Shown here: piece after piece, positions 1 to 7,787 of the stretch
Layout of the letters: every line of letters begins with the position of its first letter
Position numbering within the stretch: position 1 is the stretch's first letter
DNA from: Streptomyces sp. SCL15-4
Lineage (GTDB): Bacteria; Actinomycetota; Actinomycetes; Streptomycetales; Streptomycetaceae
DNA: 64,000 nucleotides
Assembly: GCF_033366695.1 (NCBI RefSeq)
Contig: NZ_JAOBTQ010000001.1
Span: 6,944,001 to 7,008,000, forward strand
Direction of reading: 5' to 3'
Program-made: the position numbers and the translations under genes
The notes under the pieces: generated by a model
The model's database searches: none
What the model was told of the DNA's origin: nothing
What the model saw: only the letters and a program-made list of their open reading frames with translations

Positions 1-375
1 CCGCACGCTGCCGTCCGCCACGGAGAACTCGCTGCCGTGGCACGGGCAGACGATCATGCCGTCTGCCACGCTGCTTACCGCGCAGCCCTGGTGGGGGCAC
101 TTCACGGAGAACGCCTTGTAGGTGCCCGCCGCCGGCTGGGTGACCACGACACCCTGGTCCTCGAAGATCTTCCCGCCGCCCTCGGGGATGTCGGCGGTCC
201 TGGCGAGCGCGGTGCCACCGCCGGCCGGCGCGGCCCCGGCGGCGGACCCGGCGTCGGACGAGCCGTCGTCCGAACCGCAGGCGGTCAGCGCGGCGGCGAG
301 CCCCGCCGCTCCGGCCGCCGCCATGACGGCACGACGGCCCGGACCGGCGGTGGGGTGGAGCGAGGCGCTGGACAT
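1..375 (-). CDS. Rieske [2Fe-2S] lipoprotein (partial, 3' end outside window)
   Basis: The reading frame starts at ATG 375 and is still open at base 1, so only the first 125 residues are seen. The N-terminus has a twin Arg (R14-R15), a hydrophobic stretch and a lipobox ending LTAC (C33), so it is probably a membrane-anchored lipoprotein, possibly exported by Tat. After a Gly/Ala/Ser-rich linker come the Rieske cluster ligands: C93-x-H95 and C110-x-x-H113, with C98 and C112 placed to form the usual disulfide. This is a small stand-alone Rieske protein, common in Streptomyces, likely an electron carrier at the outer face of the membrane. Its partner is unknown. The missing part should be only about 20-30 residues, judging by the family's usual length. 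Confidence 0.9.
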   Translation of the reverse strand, partial: MSSASLHPTAGPGRRAVMAAAGAAGLAAALTACGSDDGSSDAGSAAGAAPAGGGTALARTADIPEGGGKIFEDQGVVVTQPAAGTYKAFSVKCPHQGCAVSSVADGMIVCPCHGSEFSVADGSVR

Positions 376-450
376 AGGGCGTATCCCTTCGACGGAGCGT
401 TGCGTGGTCCGCCCCGGGGTACGGCCGTACGACCGCGCCCGTTCAATCCG

Positions 451-516
451 CAGCCGCAGCCGCAGCCGCAGCCGCAGCCGCAGCCGCAGCCGCAGCCGCA
501 GCCGCAGCCGCAGCCG
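451..516. repeat. (CAGCCG)11 hexanucleotide microsatellite
   Basis: Eleven perfect tandem copies of CAGCCG lie between the Rieske gene (minus) and the HipA-like gene (plus). They are upstream of both start codons, 76 bases from the Rieske start and 60 bases from the HipA-like start. Perfect hexamer arrays of this length are prone to slippage, so copy number may vary between strains. Confidence 0.95.
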
Positions 517-563
517 CGCGCCTGCCCGGCGCCGGCCGTCGAAGCCGAGGTCAACCGCTCGGA

Positions 564-569
564 TAGCCT
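564..569 (+). promoter_or_regulatory. -10 box (TAGCCT) of a probable leaderless promoter
   Basis: TAGCCT begins exactly 12 bases before ATG 576 and no Shine-Dalgarno sequence is visible. Transcription would start at or next to the start codon. No good -35 box is visible. Confidence 0.5.
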
Positions 570-575
570 GGCGAA

Positions 576-1352
576 ATGCTGCGAACTGTCACCGCGACCC
601 GCTACATCACGCCGCTGCGTGAGGGCGGGTCGCTGCCGGGGCTGGTGGAGGCCGACGACCTCCACGCCTATGTCATGAAGTTCACCGGGGCGGGACAGGG
701 GCGCAAGACCCTGGTCGCCGAGGTGGTGTGCGGGGAACTCGCCCGGCGGCTCGGGTTCCGCATGCCCCGGCTCGTCGCCCTCGAACTGGACCCGGTCCTC
801 GGGCTCGGCGAGCCCGAGCAGCAGGTGCAGGACCTGCTGCGGGGCAGCGGCGGCACCAACCTCGGCATGGACTTCCTCTCCGGCGCCCTCGGCTACGACC
901 CGCTCGCCTTCCCCGTCAGCCCCGAGGAGGCCGGCCGGATCGTCTGGTTCGACGCGCTGATCAACAACGTCGACCGCTCCTGGCGCAACCCCAACCTCCT
1001 GGTGCACCGGGGCGAACTGTGGCTCATCGACCACGGCGCGACCATGATCTGGCACCACAACTGGCCCGGCGCCCAGGCCTCGGCGGCCCGCCCCTACGAC
1101 GCCTCGGACCACGCCCTCGCCCGCTTCGCCCCGGACGTGCGCGCCGCCGCGGCCGACCTCGCCCCCCAGGTCACCGAGGACCTGCTCGCCGAGGTCACCG
1201 CCGAGATCCCGGACGTCTGGCTCGACGGCGAGCCGGGCTTCGACAGCCCGGACGACCTGCGCCGGGCCTACACGCGGCCGCTGCTCGCGCGCGCGGCCGT
1301 CATCGCCGAGCGGATCACCGGCCTCGGCACCGGAGCGGAGGAGGGCAAGTGA
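576..1352 (+). CDS. HipA-like kinase domain protein
   Basis: 258 residues. The protein resembles the compact HipA-like kinases (HipA_2 type) that lack the N-terminal HipA subdomain. A catalytic-loop-like motif NNVDRSWRNPNLL sits around residues 130-142 (candidate catalytic D133), and a metal-binding-like motif LIDHGA around residues 150-155 (D152). The Arg/Lys-rich N-terminal segment (YVMKFTGAGQGRKTL) fits a nucleotide-binding lysine region. Its stop overlaps the GTG of the DUF3037 gene (GTGA), so the two are translationally coupled. HipA proper is a toxin kinase that phosphorylates a tRNA synthetase. Whether this short form does so is not known, and no HipB-like antitoxin lies next to it. 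The start is the ATG 12 bases after the TAGCCT box. Confidence 0.75.
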   Translation: MLRTVTATRYITPLREGGSLPGLVEADDLHAYVMKFTGAGQGRKTLVAEVVCGELARRLGFRMPRLVALELDPVLGLGEPEQQVQDLLRGSGGTNLGMDFLSGALGYDPLAFPVSPEEAGRIVWFDALINNVDRSWRNPNLLVHRGELWLIDHGATMIWHHNWPGAQASAARPYDASDHALARFAPDVRAAAADLAPQVTEDLLAEVTAEIPDVWLDGEPGFDSPDDLRRAYTRPLLARAAVIAERITGLGTGAEEGK

Positions 1353-1798
1353 GCGAGCGTCACATCCACATGGCCGGCCATGTCACCGAACGGCACATCA
1401 CCCGTGCGGGGCAGGGCGGCGACCGGGACGTGTTCGAGTACGCGCTGCTGCGTGTCGTGCCCCGGCTGGAGCGCGGGGAGTGCGTCAACGCGGGCGTGGT
1501 CGTCTACTGCCGCGCCCAGGGCTACCTCGGTGCCCGCACCCACCTGGACGAGGCCCGGCTGCGCGCGCTGGACCCGGCCGCCGACGTGGCCGGAGTGCGC
1601 GCCGCGCTCGCCGCGGTCGAGCGGATCTGCGAAGGCGGCGAACAGGCCGGACAGGCGGCCGGCGACGACGCGGGCCGGCGCTACCGCTGGCTGGTCGCGC
1701 CCCGCTCCACCATCGTGCAGCCCGGTCCCGTGCACACCGGGCTGACCGCCGATCCGGCCGCCGAGACGGAGCGCCTGCTCAACCTCCTGGTGAGGTAA
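1349..1798 (+). CDS. DUF3037 family protein
   Basis: 149 residues from GTG 1349, which overlaps the HipA-like stop codon by 3 bases. An ATG at 1370 is an alternative start. The core (FEYALLRVVPRLERGECVNA) and the later segment RYRWLVAPRSTIVQPG match the conserved parts of DUF3037, a family often found directly after HipA-like kinases. Function is unknown. The strict coupling suggests it is a partner or substrate of the kinase, but the sequence shows no catalytic or DNA-binding motif to support a more exact role. Confidence 0.75.
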   Translation: MSERHIHMAGHVTERHITRAGQGGDRDVFEYALLRVVPRLERGECVNAGVVVYCRAQGYLGARTHLDEARLRALDPAADVAGVRAALAAVERICEGGEQAGQAAGDDAGRRYRWLVAPRSTIVQPGPVHTGLTADPAAETERLLNLLVR

Positions 1799-1823
1799 TG
1801 GATCACACCGGCCGGAGTTGCCG

Positions 1824-1852
1824 TTGACACCGGGTGCCAGGGCTTCTAGCGT
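1824..1852 (+). promoter_or_regulatory. Sigma-70 (HrdB-type) promoter of the SDR operon
   Basis: A consensus -35 TTGACA (1824-1829), a 17-base spacer and a -10 TAGCGT (1847-1852). The expected transcription start near 1859 gives a leader of about 87 bases before fabG. This is the best vegetative promoter match in the window. Confidence 0.75.
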
Positions 1853-1870
1853 CACGGGTGGAGAAGGTAC

Positions 1871-1884
1871 TAAGCGGTCGCTCA
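1871..1884. promoter_or_regulatory. Candidate TetR-type operator in the SDR operon leader
   Basis: TAAGCGGTCGCTCA is an imperfect inverted repeat (TAAGCG facing TGAGCG) about 12-25 bases downstream of the predicted transcription start. It resembles TAAGCG-type inverted repeats linked to TetR-family control of acyl-CoA and SDR genes in actinobacteria. The regulator itself is not in this window. Confidence 0.35.
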
Positions 1885-1945
1885 CCGCACGAGCGGACCC
1901 TCTCCGAGGGTCCGGTAGGTTCTCTCAAGGGCGAGGAGAAACAGC

Positions 1946-2707
1946 ATGTCCACCAACGAACAGCGGGTCGCGGTAGTCACCGGCGCGGCGCGCGGCATCG
2001 GTGCCGCCACCGCCGTACGGCTGGCCGCGGAGGGCCGCGCGGTCGCCGTGATCGACCTCGACGAGGCCGCCTGCAAGGACACCGTCGAAAAGATCACCGC
2101 CGCCGGCGGCAAGGCCGTCGCGGTCGGCGCGGACGTCTCCGACGAGGCGCAGGTCACGGCAGCCGTCGCCCGCGTCGCAGACGAGCTGGGCGCGCCGACG
2201 ATCCTCGTCAACAACGCGGGCGTGCTGCGCGACAACCTGCTGTTCAAGATGAGCGTGTCCGACTGGGACACGGTCATGAACGTGCACCTGCGCGGCTCGT
2301 TCCTGATGACCAAGGCCGTGCAGCAGCACATGGTCGAGGCCGGCTGGGGCCGGATCGTCAACCTCTCCTCCTCCTCGGCGCTCGGCAACCGCGGCCAGGT
2401 CAACTACTCGGCCGCCAAGGCCGGTCTCCAGGGCTTCACCAAGACCCTCGCCATCGAGCTGGGCAAGTTCGGCATCACCGCCAACGCCGTCGCCCCGGGC
2501 TTCATCGCCACCGAGATGACCAAGGCCACCGCCGACCGCGTCAAGATGGACTTCGAGGACTTCAAGAAGGCCGCCGCCACCCAGATCCCGGTGCAGCGCG
2601 TGGGCGAGCCCGAGGACATCGCCAACGCCATCGCCTTCTTCACCGGCGAGGCGGCCGGCTTCGTCTCCGGCCAGGTGCTGTACGTCGCCGGCGGACCGCT
2701 CAACTAA
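1946..2707 (+). CDS. fabG: 3-oxoacyl-ACP reductase-like SDR (FabG type)
   Basis: 253 residues, the usual length for classical short-chain dehydrogenases. It has the TGxxxGxG cofactor motif (TGAARGIG, about residues 11-18), NNAG, a catalytic YSAAK with Y154 and K158, and the upstream SSSS serines. These are the hallmarks of NAD(P)H-dependent 3-oxoacyl-ACP/CoA reductases. It is first in a two-gene operon with another SDR, 22 bases apart, behind a consensus promoter. It is not in the housekeeping fatty-acid cluster, so it more likely acts in a peripheral acyl-CoA or beta-oxidation pathway. GAGGAG lies just upstream of the ATG. Confidence 0.85.
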   Translation: MSTNEQRVAVVTGAARGIGAATAVRLAAEGRAVAVIDLDEAACKDTVEKITAAGGKAVAVGADVSDEAQVTAAVARVADELGAPTILVNNAGVLRDNLLFKMSVSDWDTVMNVHLRGSFLMTKAVQQHMVEAGWGRIVNLSSSSALGNRGQVNYSAAKAGLQGFTKTLAIELGKFGITANAVAPGFIATEMTKATADRVKMDFEDFKKAAATQIPVQRVGEPEDIANAIAFFTGEAAGFVSGQVLYVAGGPLN

Positions 2708-2729
2708 GGGATGCAGAGGTAGCACGGAC

Positions 2730-3491
2730 ATGACTGAACTCCCGGAGCTCTCCGGCAGGGTCGCGATCGTCACCGGCGCCAGCCGCGGCATCGGCTACGG
2801 CGTCGCCGAGGCGCTGATCGCCCGCGGTGACCGCGTCTGCGTCACCGGCCGCGGCGAGGAGGCCCTGAAGGAGGCCGTCGAGCGGCTCGGCGCCGAACGG
2901 GCCATCGGCGTCGCCGGCAAGGCGCACGACCTCGGCCACCAGAGCGAGGTCGTCGAGCGCACCATGGAGGCCTTCGGCCGGGTCGACTTCCTCGTCAACA
3001 ACGCGGGCACCAACCCCGTGTTCGGCCCGATCGCGGACCTCGACCTCGACGTCGCCCGCAAGGTCTTCGAGACCAACGTGATCTCCGCCCTCGGCTTCGC
3101 CCAGAAGACCTGGCACGCCTGGCAGAAGGACAACGGCGGCGCGATCGTCAACATCGCCTCGGTCGCCGGCCTGGCGGCCTCGCCGTTCATCGGCGCGTAC
3201 GGCGTGAGCAAGGCCGCGATGATCAACCTGACCCAGCAGCTCGCGCACGAGTTCGCGCCGCGGGTACGGGTCAACGCGATCGCCCCGGCCGTGGTCAAGA
3301 CCAAGTTCGCCCAGGCCCTGTACGAGGGCCGCGAGGAGGAGGCCGCGGCCGCCTACCCGCTGGGCCGGCTCGGGGTGCCCTCCGACATCGGCGGCGCCGC
3401 CGCGTTCCTCACCTCCGAGCAGTCCGACTGGATCACCGGTCAGACGCTCGTCGTGGACGGCGGGATCTTCCTCAACGCCGGCGTCGGCTGA
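2730..3491 (+). CDS. SDR family oxidoreductase
   Basis: 253 residues. Classical SDR with TGASRGIG near the N-terminus, NNAG, catalytic YGVSK (Y157, K161), and a C-terminal WITGQTLVVDGG signature. It follows fabG by 22 bases with no promoter between, and a perfect terminator hairpin follows it, so the two form one operon. Two SDRs in tandem suggest either a pathway with two redox steps or a heteromeric SDR pair. The substrate cannot be told from the sequence. Confidence 0.85.
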   Translation: MTELPELSGRVAIVTGASRGIGYGVAEALIARGDRVCVTGRGEEALKEAVERLGAERAIGVAGKAHDLGHQSEVVERTMEAFGRVDFLVNNAGTNPVFGPIADLDLDVARKVFETNVISALGFAQKTWHAWQKDNGGAIVNIASVAGLAASPFIGAYGVSKAAMINLTQQLAHEFAPRVRVNAIAPAVVKTKFAQALYEGREEEAAAAYPLGRLGVPSDIGGAAAFLTSEQSDWITGQTLVVDGGIFLNAGVG

Positions 3492-3496
3492 CCGAC

Positions 3497-3539
3497 TCTT
3501 CCGGGCGCCCGGTTTCCGGACGGATCGGCGCCCGGAAGA
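3497..3539 (+). terminator. Hairpin terminator of the SDR operon
   Basis: A perfect 13-bp stem (3497-3509 with 3527-3539, arm TCTTCCGGGCGCC) with a 17-base loop begins 5 bases after the stop codon. There is no T-tract, as usual in Streptomyces. Confidence 0.8.
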
Positions 3540-3680
3540 CCGCCTGGCATCCGCCCAGCGGACGGACCGCGCCGTCACCGCCGAGTCGATCAAGTGCCCC
3601 TGCTCCAGGGGAGGTTCAGGGGCCCGGGCGCTGCGGTATGGTCTGCCGACCCTTGGTACGGCGGATCGAGGAGCGTGCGC

Positions 3681-5258
3681 GTGTTCAACCGGAACCGATG
3701 CCTGCGCAAGGTCGCGGCGATCGTGTCCCTGTCGCTGGTCGCCGGCTGCGGCCTGCTGTCCGACGACGACCCCGGCGAGCAGGGTCCGATCGTCGTGGGC
3801 ACCACCAGCGCCCCGAGCACGCTGGACCCCGCCGGAGCCTGGGACGGCTCCTGGGAGCTGTACCGCAACATCTTCCAGACCCTCCTCGCCTACCCGAACG
3901 GCGCCACCACCCCTCAGCCCGACGCCGCCCGGGCCTGCGCCTTCACCGACTCCACCAGCCGCACCTACCACTGCGAGCTGCGCGCCGGCCTGAAGTTCGC
4001 CGACGGCGACCCGCTGACCGCCGAGGCCGTCCGGCACTCCATCGACCGCATCCGCACCATCGCCGCCCCCGGCGGCCCCGCCGGGCTGCTCGGCAGCCTT
4101 GACCGGGTGGAGACCTCCGGCGACCGGGACATCGTCTTCCACCTCGACAAGCCCGACGCCACCTTCCCCTTCGTGCTGGCCACCCCGGCCATGTCCATCG
4201 TCGACCCGGACGACTATCCGGCCCACTCCCTGCGCGAGGGCACCGACGTGCACGGCTCCGGGCCGTACCGGCTCCGGTCCTACGAGGAGGGCAAGCAGGC
4301 CGTCCTGGTCCGCAACGACCACTACCAGGGCTTCGCCAAGCGGCAGAACGACGCGGTGACCATCCGCTACTTCAAGGACTCCGCCGGCATGGTCGAGGCG
4401 CTGCGCGACAAGCGCATCGACGTCACCTACCGCGGCCTCGCCGCCGACGACATCGTCGCCCTCCAGGAGCGCGACGACGAGCACCTGCAACTCGTCGACG
4501 GCGCCGGCACCGACATCAGCTACCTGGTGTTCAACCCCGAGGACCCCTGGGCCGGACGGACCGCCGTCCGCAAGGCCGTGGCCCAGCTCGTGGACCGGGG
4601 CGCGATCGCGCACAAGGTGTACAAGGACACCGTCGACCCGCTGTACTCGATGGTCCCCAAGGGCCTGACCGGCCACGCCACCGGTTTCTTCGACGACTTC
4701 GGCGACCCCAGCGTGCCCAAGGCCCGCAGAATCCTCTCCGACGCCGGCATCACCCGGCGCGTCCCGCTCACCCTCTGGTACACCACCGACCGCTACGGCT
4801 CCGAGACGGCCCGCATGTTCCGGGAGCTGAAGCGGCAGCTGGACGGCTCCGGCCTGTTCGCCGTCACCCTCAGAAGCCGCCCCTGGAACACCTATGTGAC
4901 CGGCTTCCAGAACCAGGAGTACCCGGTGTTCGGGCGCGGCTGGTTCCCGGACTTCCCCGACGCGGACAACTTCATCGCCCCGTTCGTCGGCGAGCACAAC
5001 GCGCTCGGCACGCCCTATCCGGCCAAGGAGATCACCGGCCGGCTGCTGCCCCACGCGCGCGCGGAGAGCGACCGCGCCGAGACCGTCAAGGACATGGAGG
5101 CCGCGCAGCAGATCATGGTGGACGACGCCCGGCTGCTCCCGCTGTGGCAGGGACGGCAGTTCGTGGCGGCCAGCGTCGACATCTCCGGCGGCGAGCAGGC
5201 CCTGGACCCGTCGACGATCATGACGATGTGGGTGCTGCACCGCAAGACCAGCTGGTGA
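3681..5258 (+). CDS. ABC transporter substrate-binding lipoprotein (family 5, oligopeptide type)
   Basis: 525 residues from GTG 3681, which lies 7 bases after GAGGAG. A GTG at 3675 is possible but too close to that site. A short signal peptide ends in the lipobox LVAGC (C23), so the mature protein is a lipid-anchored extracellular binding protein. The fold is that of SBP_bac_5: GTTSAPSTLDPAGAWD near the start, then DGDPLTAEAVRHSIDR, and GSGPYRL in the middle. Such proteins bind peptides or similar small molecules for an ABC importer. No permease or ATPase genes lie next to it, so it is an orphan here and may work with a shared importer or serve another role. Confidence 0.85.
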   Translation: MFNRNRCLRKVAAIVSLSLVAGCGLLSDDDPGEQGPIVVGTTSAPSTLDPAGAWDGSWELYRNIFQTLLAYPNGATTPQPDAARACAFTDSTSRTYHCELRAGLKFADGDPLTAEAVRHSIDRIRTIAAPGGPAGLLGSLDRVETSGDRDIVFHLDKPDATFPFVLATPAMSIVDPDDYPAHSLREGTDVHGSGPYRLRSYEEGKQAVLVRNDHYQGFAKRQNDAVTIRYFKDSAGMVEALRDKRIDVTYRGLAADDIVALQERDDEHLQLVDGAGTDISYLVFNPEDPWAGRTAVRKAVAQLVDRGAIAHKVYKDTVDPLYSMVPKGLTGHATGFFDDFGDPSVPKARRILSDAGITRRVPLTLWYTTDRYGSETARMFRELKRQLDGSGLFAVTLRSRPWNTYVTGFQNQEYPVFGRGWFPDFPDADNFIAPFVGEHNALGTPYPAKEITGRLLPHARAESDRAETVKDMEAAQQIMVDDARLLPLWQGRQFVAASVDISGGEQALDPSTIMTMWVLHRKTSW

Positions 5259-5355
5259 GACCCCTCGCGGCGCCGGTTGTCAGTGGTCGCCTGTAGGTTC
5301 GGCATCCTGGAAGTGACCGCACGCGGTACCTGAACGACATCGTGAGGACGTTGAC

Positions 5356-6039
5356 GTGACCGACATCGCCATGCTGCCCGAGTCCTGGCGCGGGGTTCTG
5401 GCCGACGAACTTCAGCAGCCCTACTTCAAGGAGCTGACCGAGTTCGTCGAGGAGGAGCGGGCGAAGGGCCCCGTCTACCCGCCGCGCGAGGAGGTCTTCG
5501 CCGCGCTGGACGCGACGCCGTACGACCGGGTGAAGGTCCTCGTCCTCGGCCAGGACCCGTACCACGGCGAGGGCCAGGGCCACGGCCTGTGCTTCTCGGT
5601 CCGTCCCGGAGTCAAGACCCCGCCCTCCCTGCGGAACATCTACAAGGAGATGCAGGAGGAGCTGGGCCTGCCCATCCCGGACAACGGCTATCTGATGCCG
5701 TGGGCCGAGCAGGGCGTGCTGCTGCTCAACGCGGTCCTGACCGTCCGGGCCGGCGAGGCCAACTCGCACAAGGGCAAGGGCTGGGAGAAGTTCACCGACG
5801 CCGTGATCCGCGCGGTGGCCTCCCGCCCGGACCCGGCGGTCTTCGTCCTGTGGGGCAACTACGCGCAGAAGAAGCTCCCGCTGATCGACGAGACCCGGCA
5901 CGCGGTGGTGAAGGGCGCGCACCCCTCGCCGCTGTCCGCGAAGAAGTTCTTCGGCTCCCGTCCGTTCACGCAGATCAACGAGGCGATCGCCGCGCAGGGA
6001 CACGAGCCGGTCGACTGGCGCATCCCGAACCTGGGCTGA
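5356..6039 (+). CDS. ung: Uracil-DNA glycosylase
   Basis: 227 residues, standard family-1 length, starting at GTG 5356. Motif A GQDPYH (residues 65-70) holds the catalytic D67. Motif B HPSPLS near the C-terminus provides the DNA-intercalation loop and active-site His. LLLNAVLTVR and a WGNYAQ segment also fit the family. The enzyme removes uracil from DNA formed by cytosine deamination, a frequent event in a GC-rich genome. It appears to be a single-gene unit. Confidence 0.97.
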   Translation: MTDIAMLPESWRGVLADELQQPYFKELTEFVEEERAKGPVYPPREEVFAALDATPYDRVKVLVLGQDPYHGEGQGHGLCFSVRPGVKTPPSLRNIYKEMQEELGLPIPDNGYLMPWAEQGVLLLNAVLTVRAGEANSHKGKGWEKFTDAVIRAVASRPDPAVFVLWGNYAQKKLPLIDETRHAVVKGAHPSPLSAKKFFGSRPFTQINEAIAAQGHEPVDWRIPNLG

Positions 6040-6170
6040 CGGCCGCACCGGGCTCCGGGCCGGCGGGCGGCTCGTCACCGGCCCCGGACACCGGCGCCGC
6101 CTGACCGGGAATCCGCGCGGCGCCGGTTAGCGTCGGCAGCGGACCATTGCCGACAGCCCGGAGGGCACCC

Positions 6171-6677
6171 GTGGCGGAGCGACAGGAACAGGTGGCGCCG
6201 GACACCGTGCTGACGCGGATCGGGCAGGTCGTGATGTTGCACCACGGCGGCGACCGCGAGGAGGCCCGCAGCCGCTTCCTCGGCCTGTGGGCGGAGATCG
6301 GCGAGGAGGGCGCACCGCTGCACCGCTGCACCCTCGCCCACTATCTGGCCGACACCCAGGACGACCCGGCGGACGAACTCGCCTGGGACCTGCGGGCGTT
6401 GTCGGCGGCCGAGGAACTGGCCGACGGCCGCCCGGGCGCCGACCCGGGCAGTGTGCGGGGGTTCCTGCCGTCCCTGCACCTGAATCTGGCCGCCGACTAC
6501 GTCAAGCTGGGCCGCGCGGAGGCCGCCCGCAGCCATCTGCGCCGGGCCCGCAGCACCGCGTCCGCCCTCGCCGACGACCGCTACGGCGACGTGATCCGCT
6601 CCGCGATCAGCCGACTGGCGCTCCGCCTCGGCGAGGACGGCGAACCGGACGAGGCGAGCGACCCACCGCGCGGCTAG
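6171..6677 (+). CDS. Conserved helical (TPR-like) protein
   Basis: 168 residues from GTG 6171, preceded by GGAGGG at a 5-base spacing. A TTG at 6147 is less likely because it has no such site. The protein is rich in Ala, Leu and Arg, with helical pairs such as DREEARSRFLGLWAEIG and LGRAEAARSHLRRARSTA, which resemble tetratricopeptide repeats. There is no enzymatic motif, signal peptide or membrane segment. I infer a cytosolic helical-repeat protein of unknown function. Confidence 0.65.
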   Translation: MAERQEQVAPDTVLTRIGQVVMLHHGGDREEARSRFLGLWAEIGEEGAPLHRCTLAHYLADTQDDPADELAWDLRALSAAEELADGRPGADPGSVRGFLPSLHLNLAADYVKLGRAEAARSHLRRARSTASALADDRYGDVIRSAISRLALRLGEDGEPDEASDPPRG

Positions 6678-6875
6678 CGCCGCCTCCCGCCGGCCGGTCA
6701 GGAGCGCGCGGCGGGCTGTTCCTGGACGACGGCGCCCGTCCGGTGACGGTCGTCGCGGCCCGGTCGGCGCCACCGGACCGGCGCTCCTCCCGCGGGGCTT
6801 CCACGGCCTCGCCGACGGATGGCCCCCGTATGCTTCCGGCAAGGCAATCCGCAGGCCAGCGATAGGGGAGAGCAC

Positions 6876-7787
6876 GTGAAGGTCGGCTGCATCGGACTCG
6901 GGGACATCGCGCAGAAGGCGTATCTGCCGGTGCTCGGCACGCAGCCGGGAATCGACCTGCACCTGCAGACCCGCACCCCCGCCACCCTGGACCGGGTCGG
7001 GGACGGCCTGCACCTGCCGCCCGCCCGGCGGCACACCACCCTGGACTCGCTGCTCGACGCCGGCCTGGACGCGGCCTTCGTGCACGCGCCCACCGCCGTC
7101 CACCCCGAGATCGTCACCCGGCTGCTGGAGGCCGGCGTGCCGACGTACGTGGACAAGCCGCTCGCCTACGAACTCGCCGACTCCGAACGGCTGGTGGACC
7201 TCGCCGAGCGGCGCGGCGTCTCGCTGTCCGTCGGCTTCAACCGCCGCTACGCTCCGGGATACGCCCAGTGCCTGGACCATCCCCGCGAGCTGATCCTCCT
7301 GCAGAAGAATCGGACCGGGCTGCCGGAGGAACCCCGCTCGATGATCCTGGACGACTTCATCCACGTCGTCGACACCCTGCGCTTCCTGGTGCCCGGCCCC
7401 GTCGACGAGGTGACGGTGCGCGCCCGTGCCGAGGCCGGGCTGCTCCACCACGTCGTGCTCCAGCTCGGCGGCGACGGCTTCACCGCGCTCGGCGTCATGA
7501 ACCGGCGCAGCGGCTCCGCGGAGGAGATCCTGGAGGTGTCCGGGCAGGACACCAAGCGGCAGGTGGTCAACCTCGCCGAGGTGATCGACCACAAGGGTCA
7601 GCCCACCGTGCGCCGGCGCGGCGACTGGGTGCCGGTGGCCCGCCAGCGCGGCATCGAGCAGGCGGTCCTCGCCTTCCTCGACGCCGTACGCGCCGGACAG
7701 GTGCTCAGCGCCCGGGACGCACTGGCGACTCATGAGCTGTGCGAGCGGGTGGTACGAGCGGTGCGGGACCGGCACGCCGCAGCCTGA
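6876..7787 (+). CDS. Gfo/Idh/MocA family oxidoreductase
   Basis: 303 residues from GTG 6876, placed 5 bases after GGGGAG. The N-terminal Rossmann motif GCIGLGDIAQKAYLPVL binds NAD(P). DKPLAYE carries the lysine typical of the family's EKP motif, and GFNRRYAPGY follows. The family oxidises or reduces sugars, inositols and related compounds; the substrate here is unknown. The last 83 bases overlap the 3' end of lnt on the other strand, so each mRNA carries antisense to the other's end. Confidence 0.85.
   Translation: MKVGCIGLGDIAQKAYLPVLGTQPGIDLHLQTRTPATLDRVGDGLHLPPARRHTTLDSLLDAGLDAAFVHAPTAVHPEIVTRLLEAGVPTYVDKPLAYELADSERLVDLAERRGVSLSVGFNRRYAPGYAQCLDHPRELILLQKNRTGLPEEPRSMILDDFIHVVDTLRFLVPGPVDEVTVRARAEAGLLHHVVLQLGGDGFTALGVMNRRSGSAEEILEVSGQDTKRQVVNLAEVIDHKGQPTVRRRGDWVPVARQRGIEQAVLAFLDAVRAGQVLSARDALATHELCERVVRAVRDRHAAA

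Noticed and set aside
2700..5240. Long minus-strand frame of 846 residues
   Set aside because: It lies opposite the SDR and substrate-binding genes, has no recognisable domain and shows the Val/Gly/Asp-rich look of an antisense frame in GC-rich DNA.
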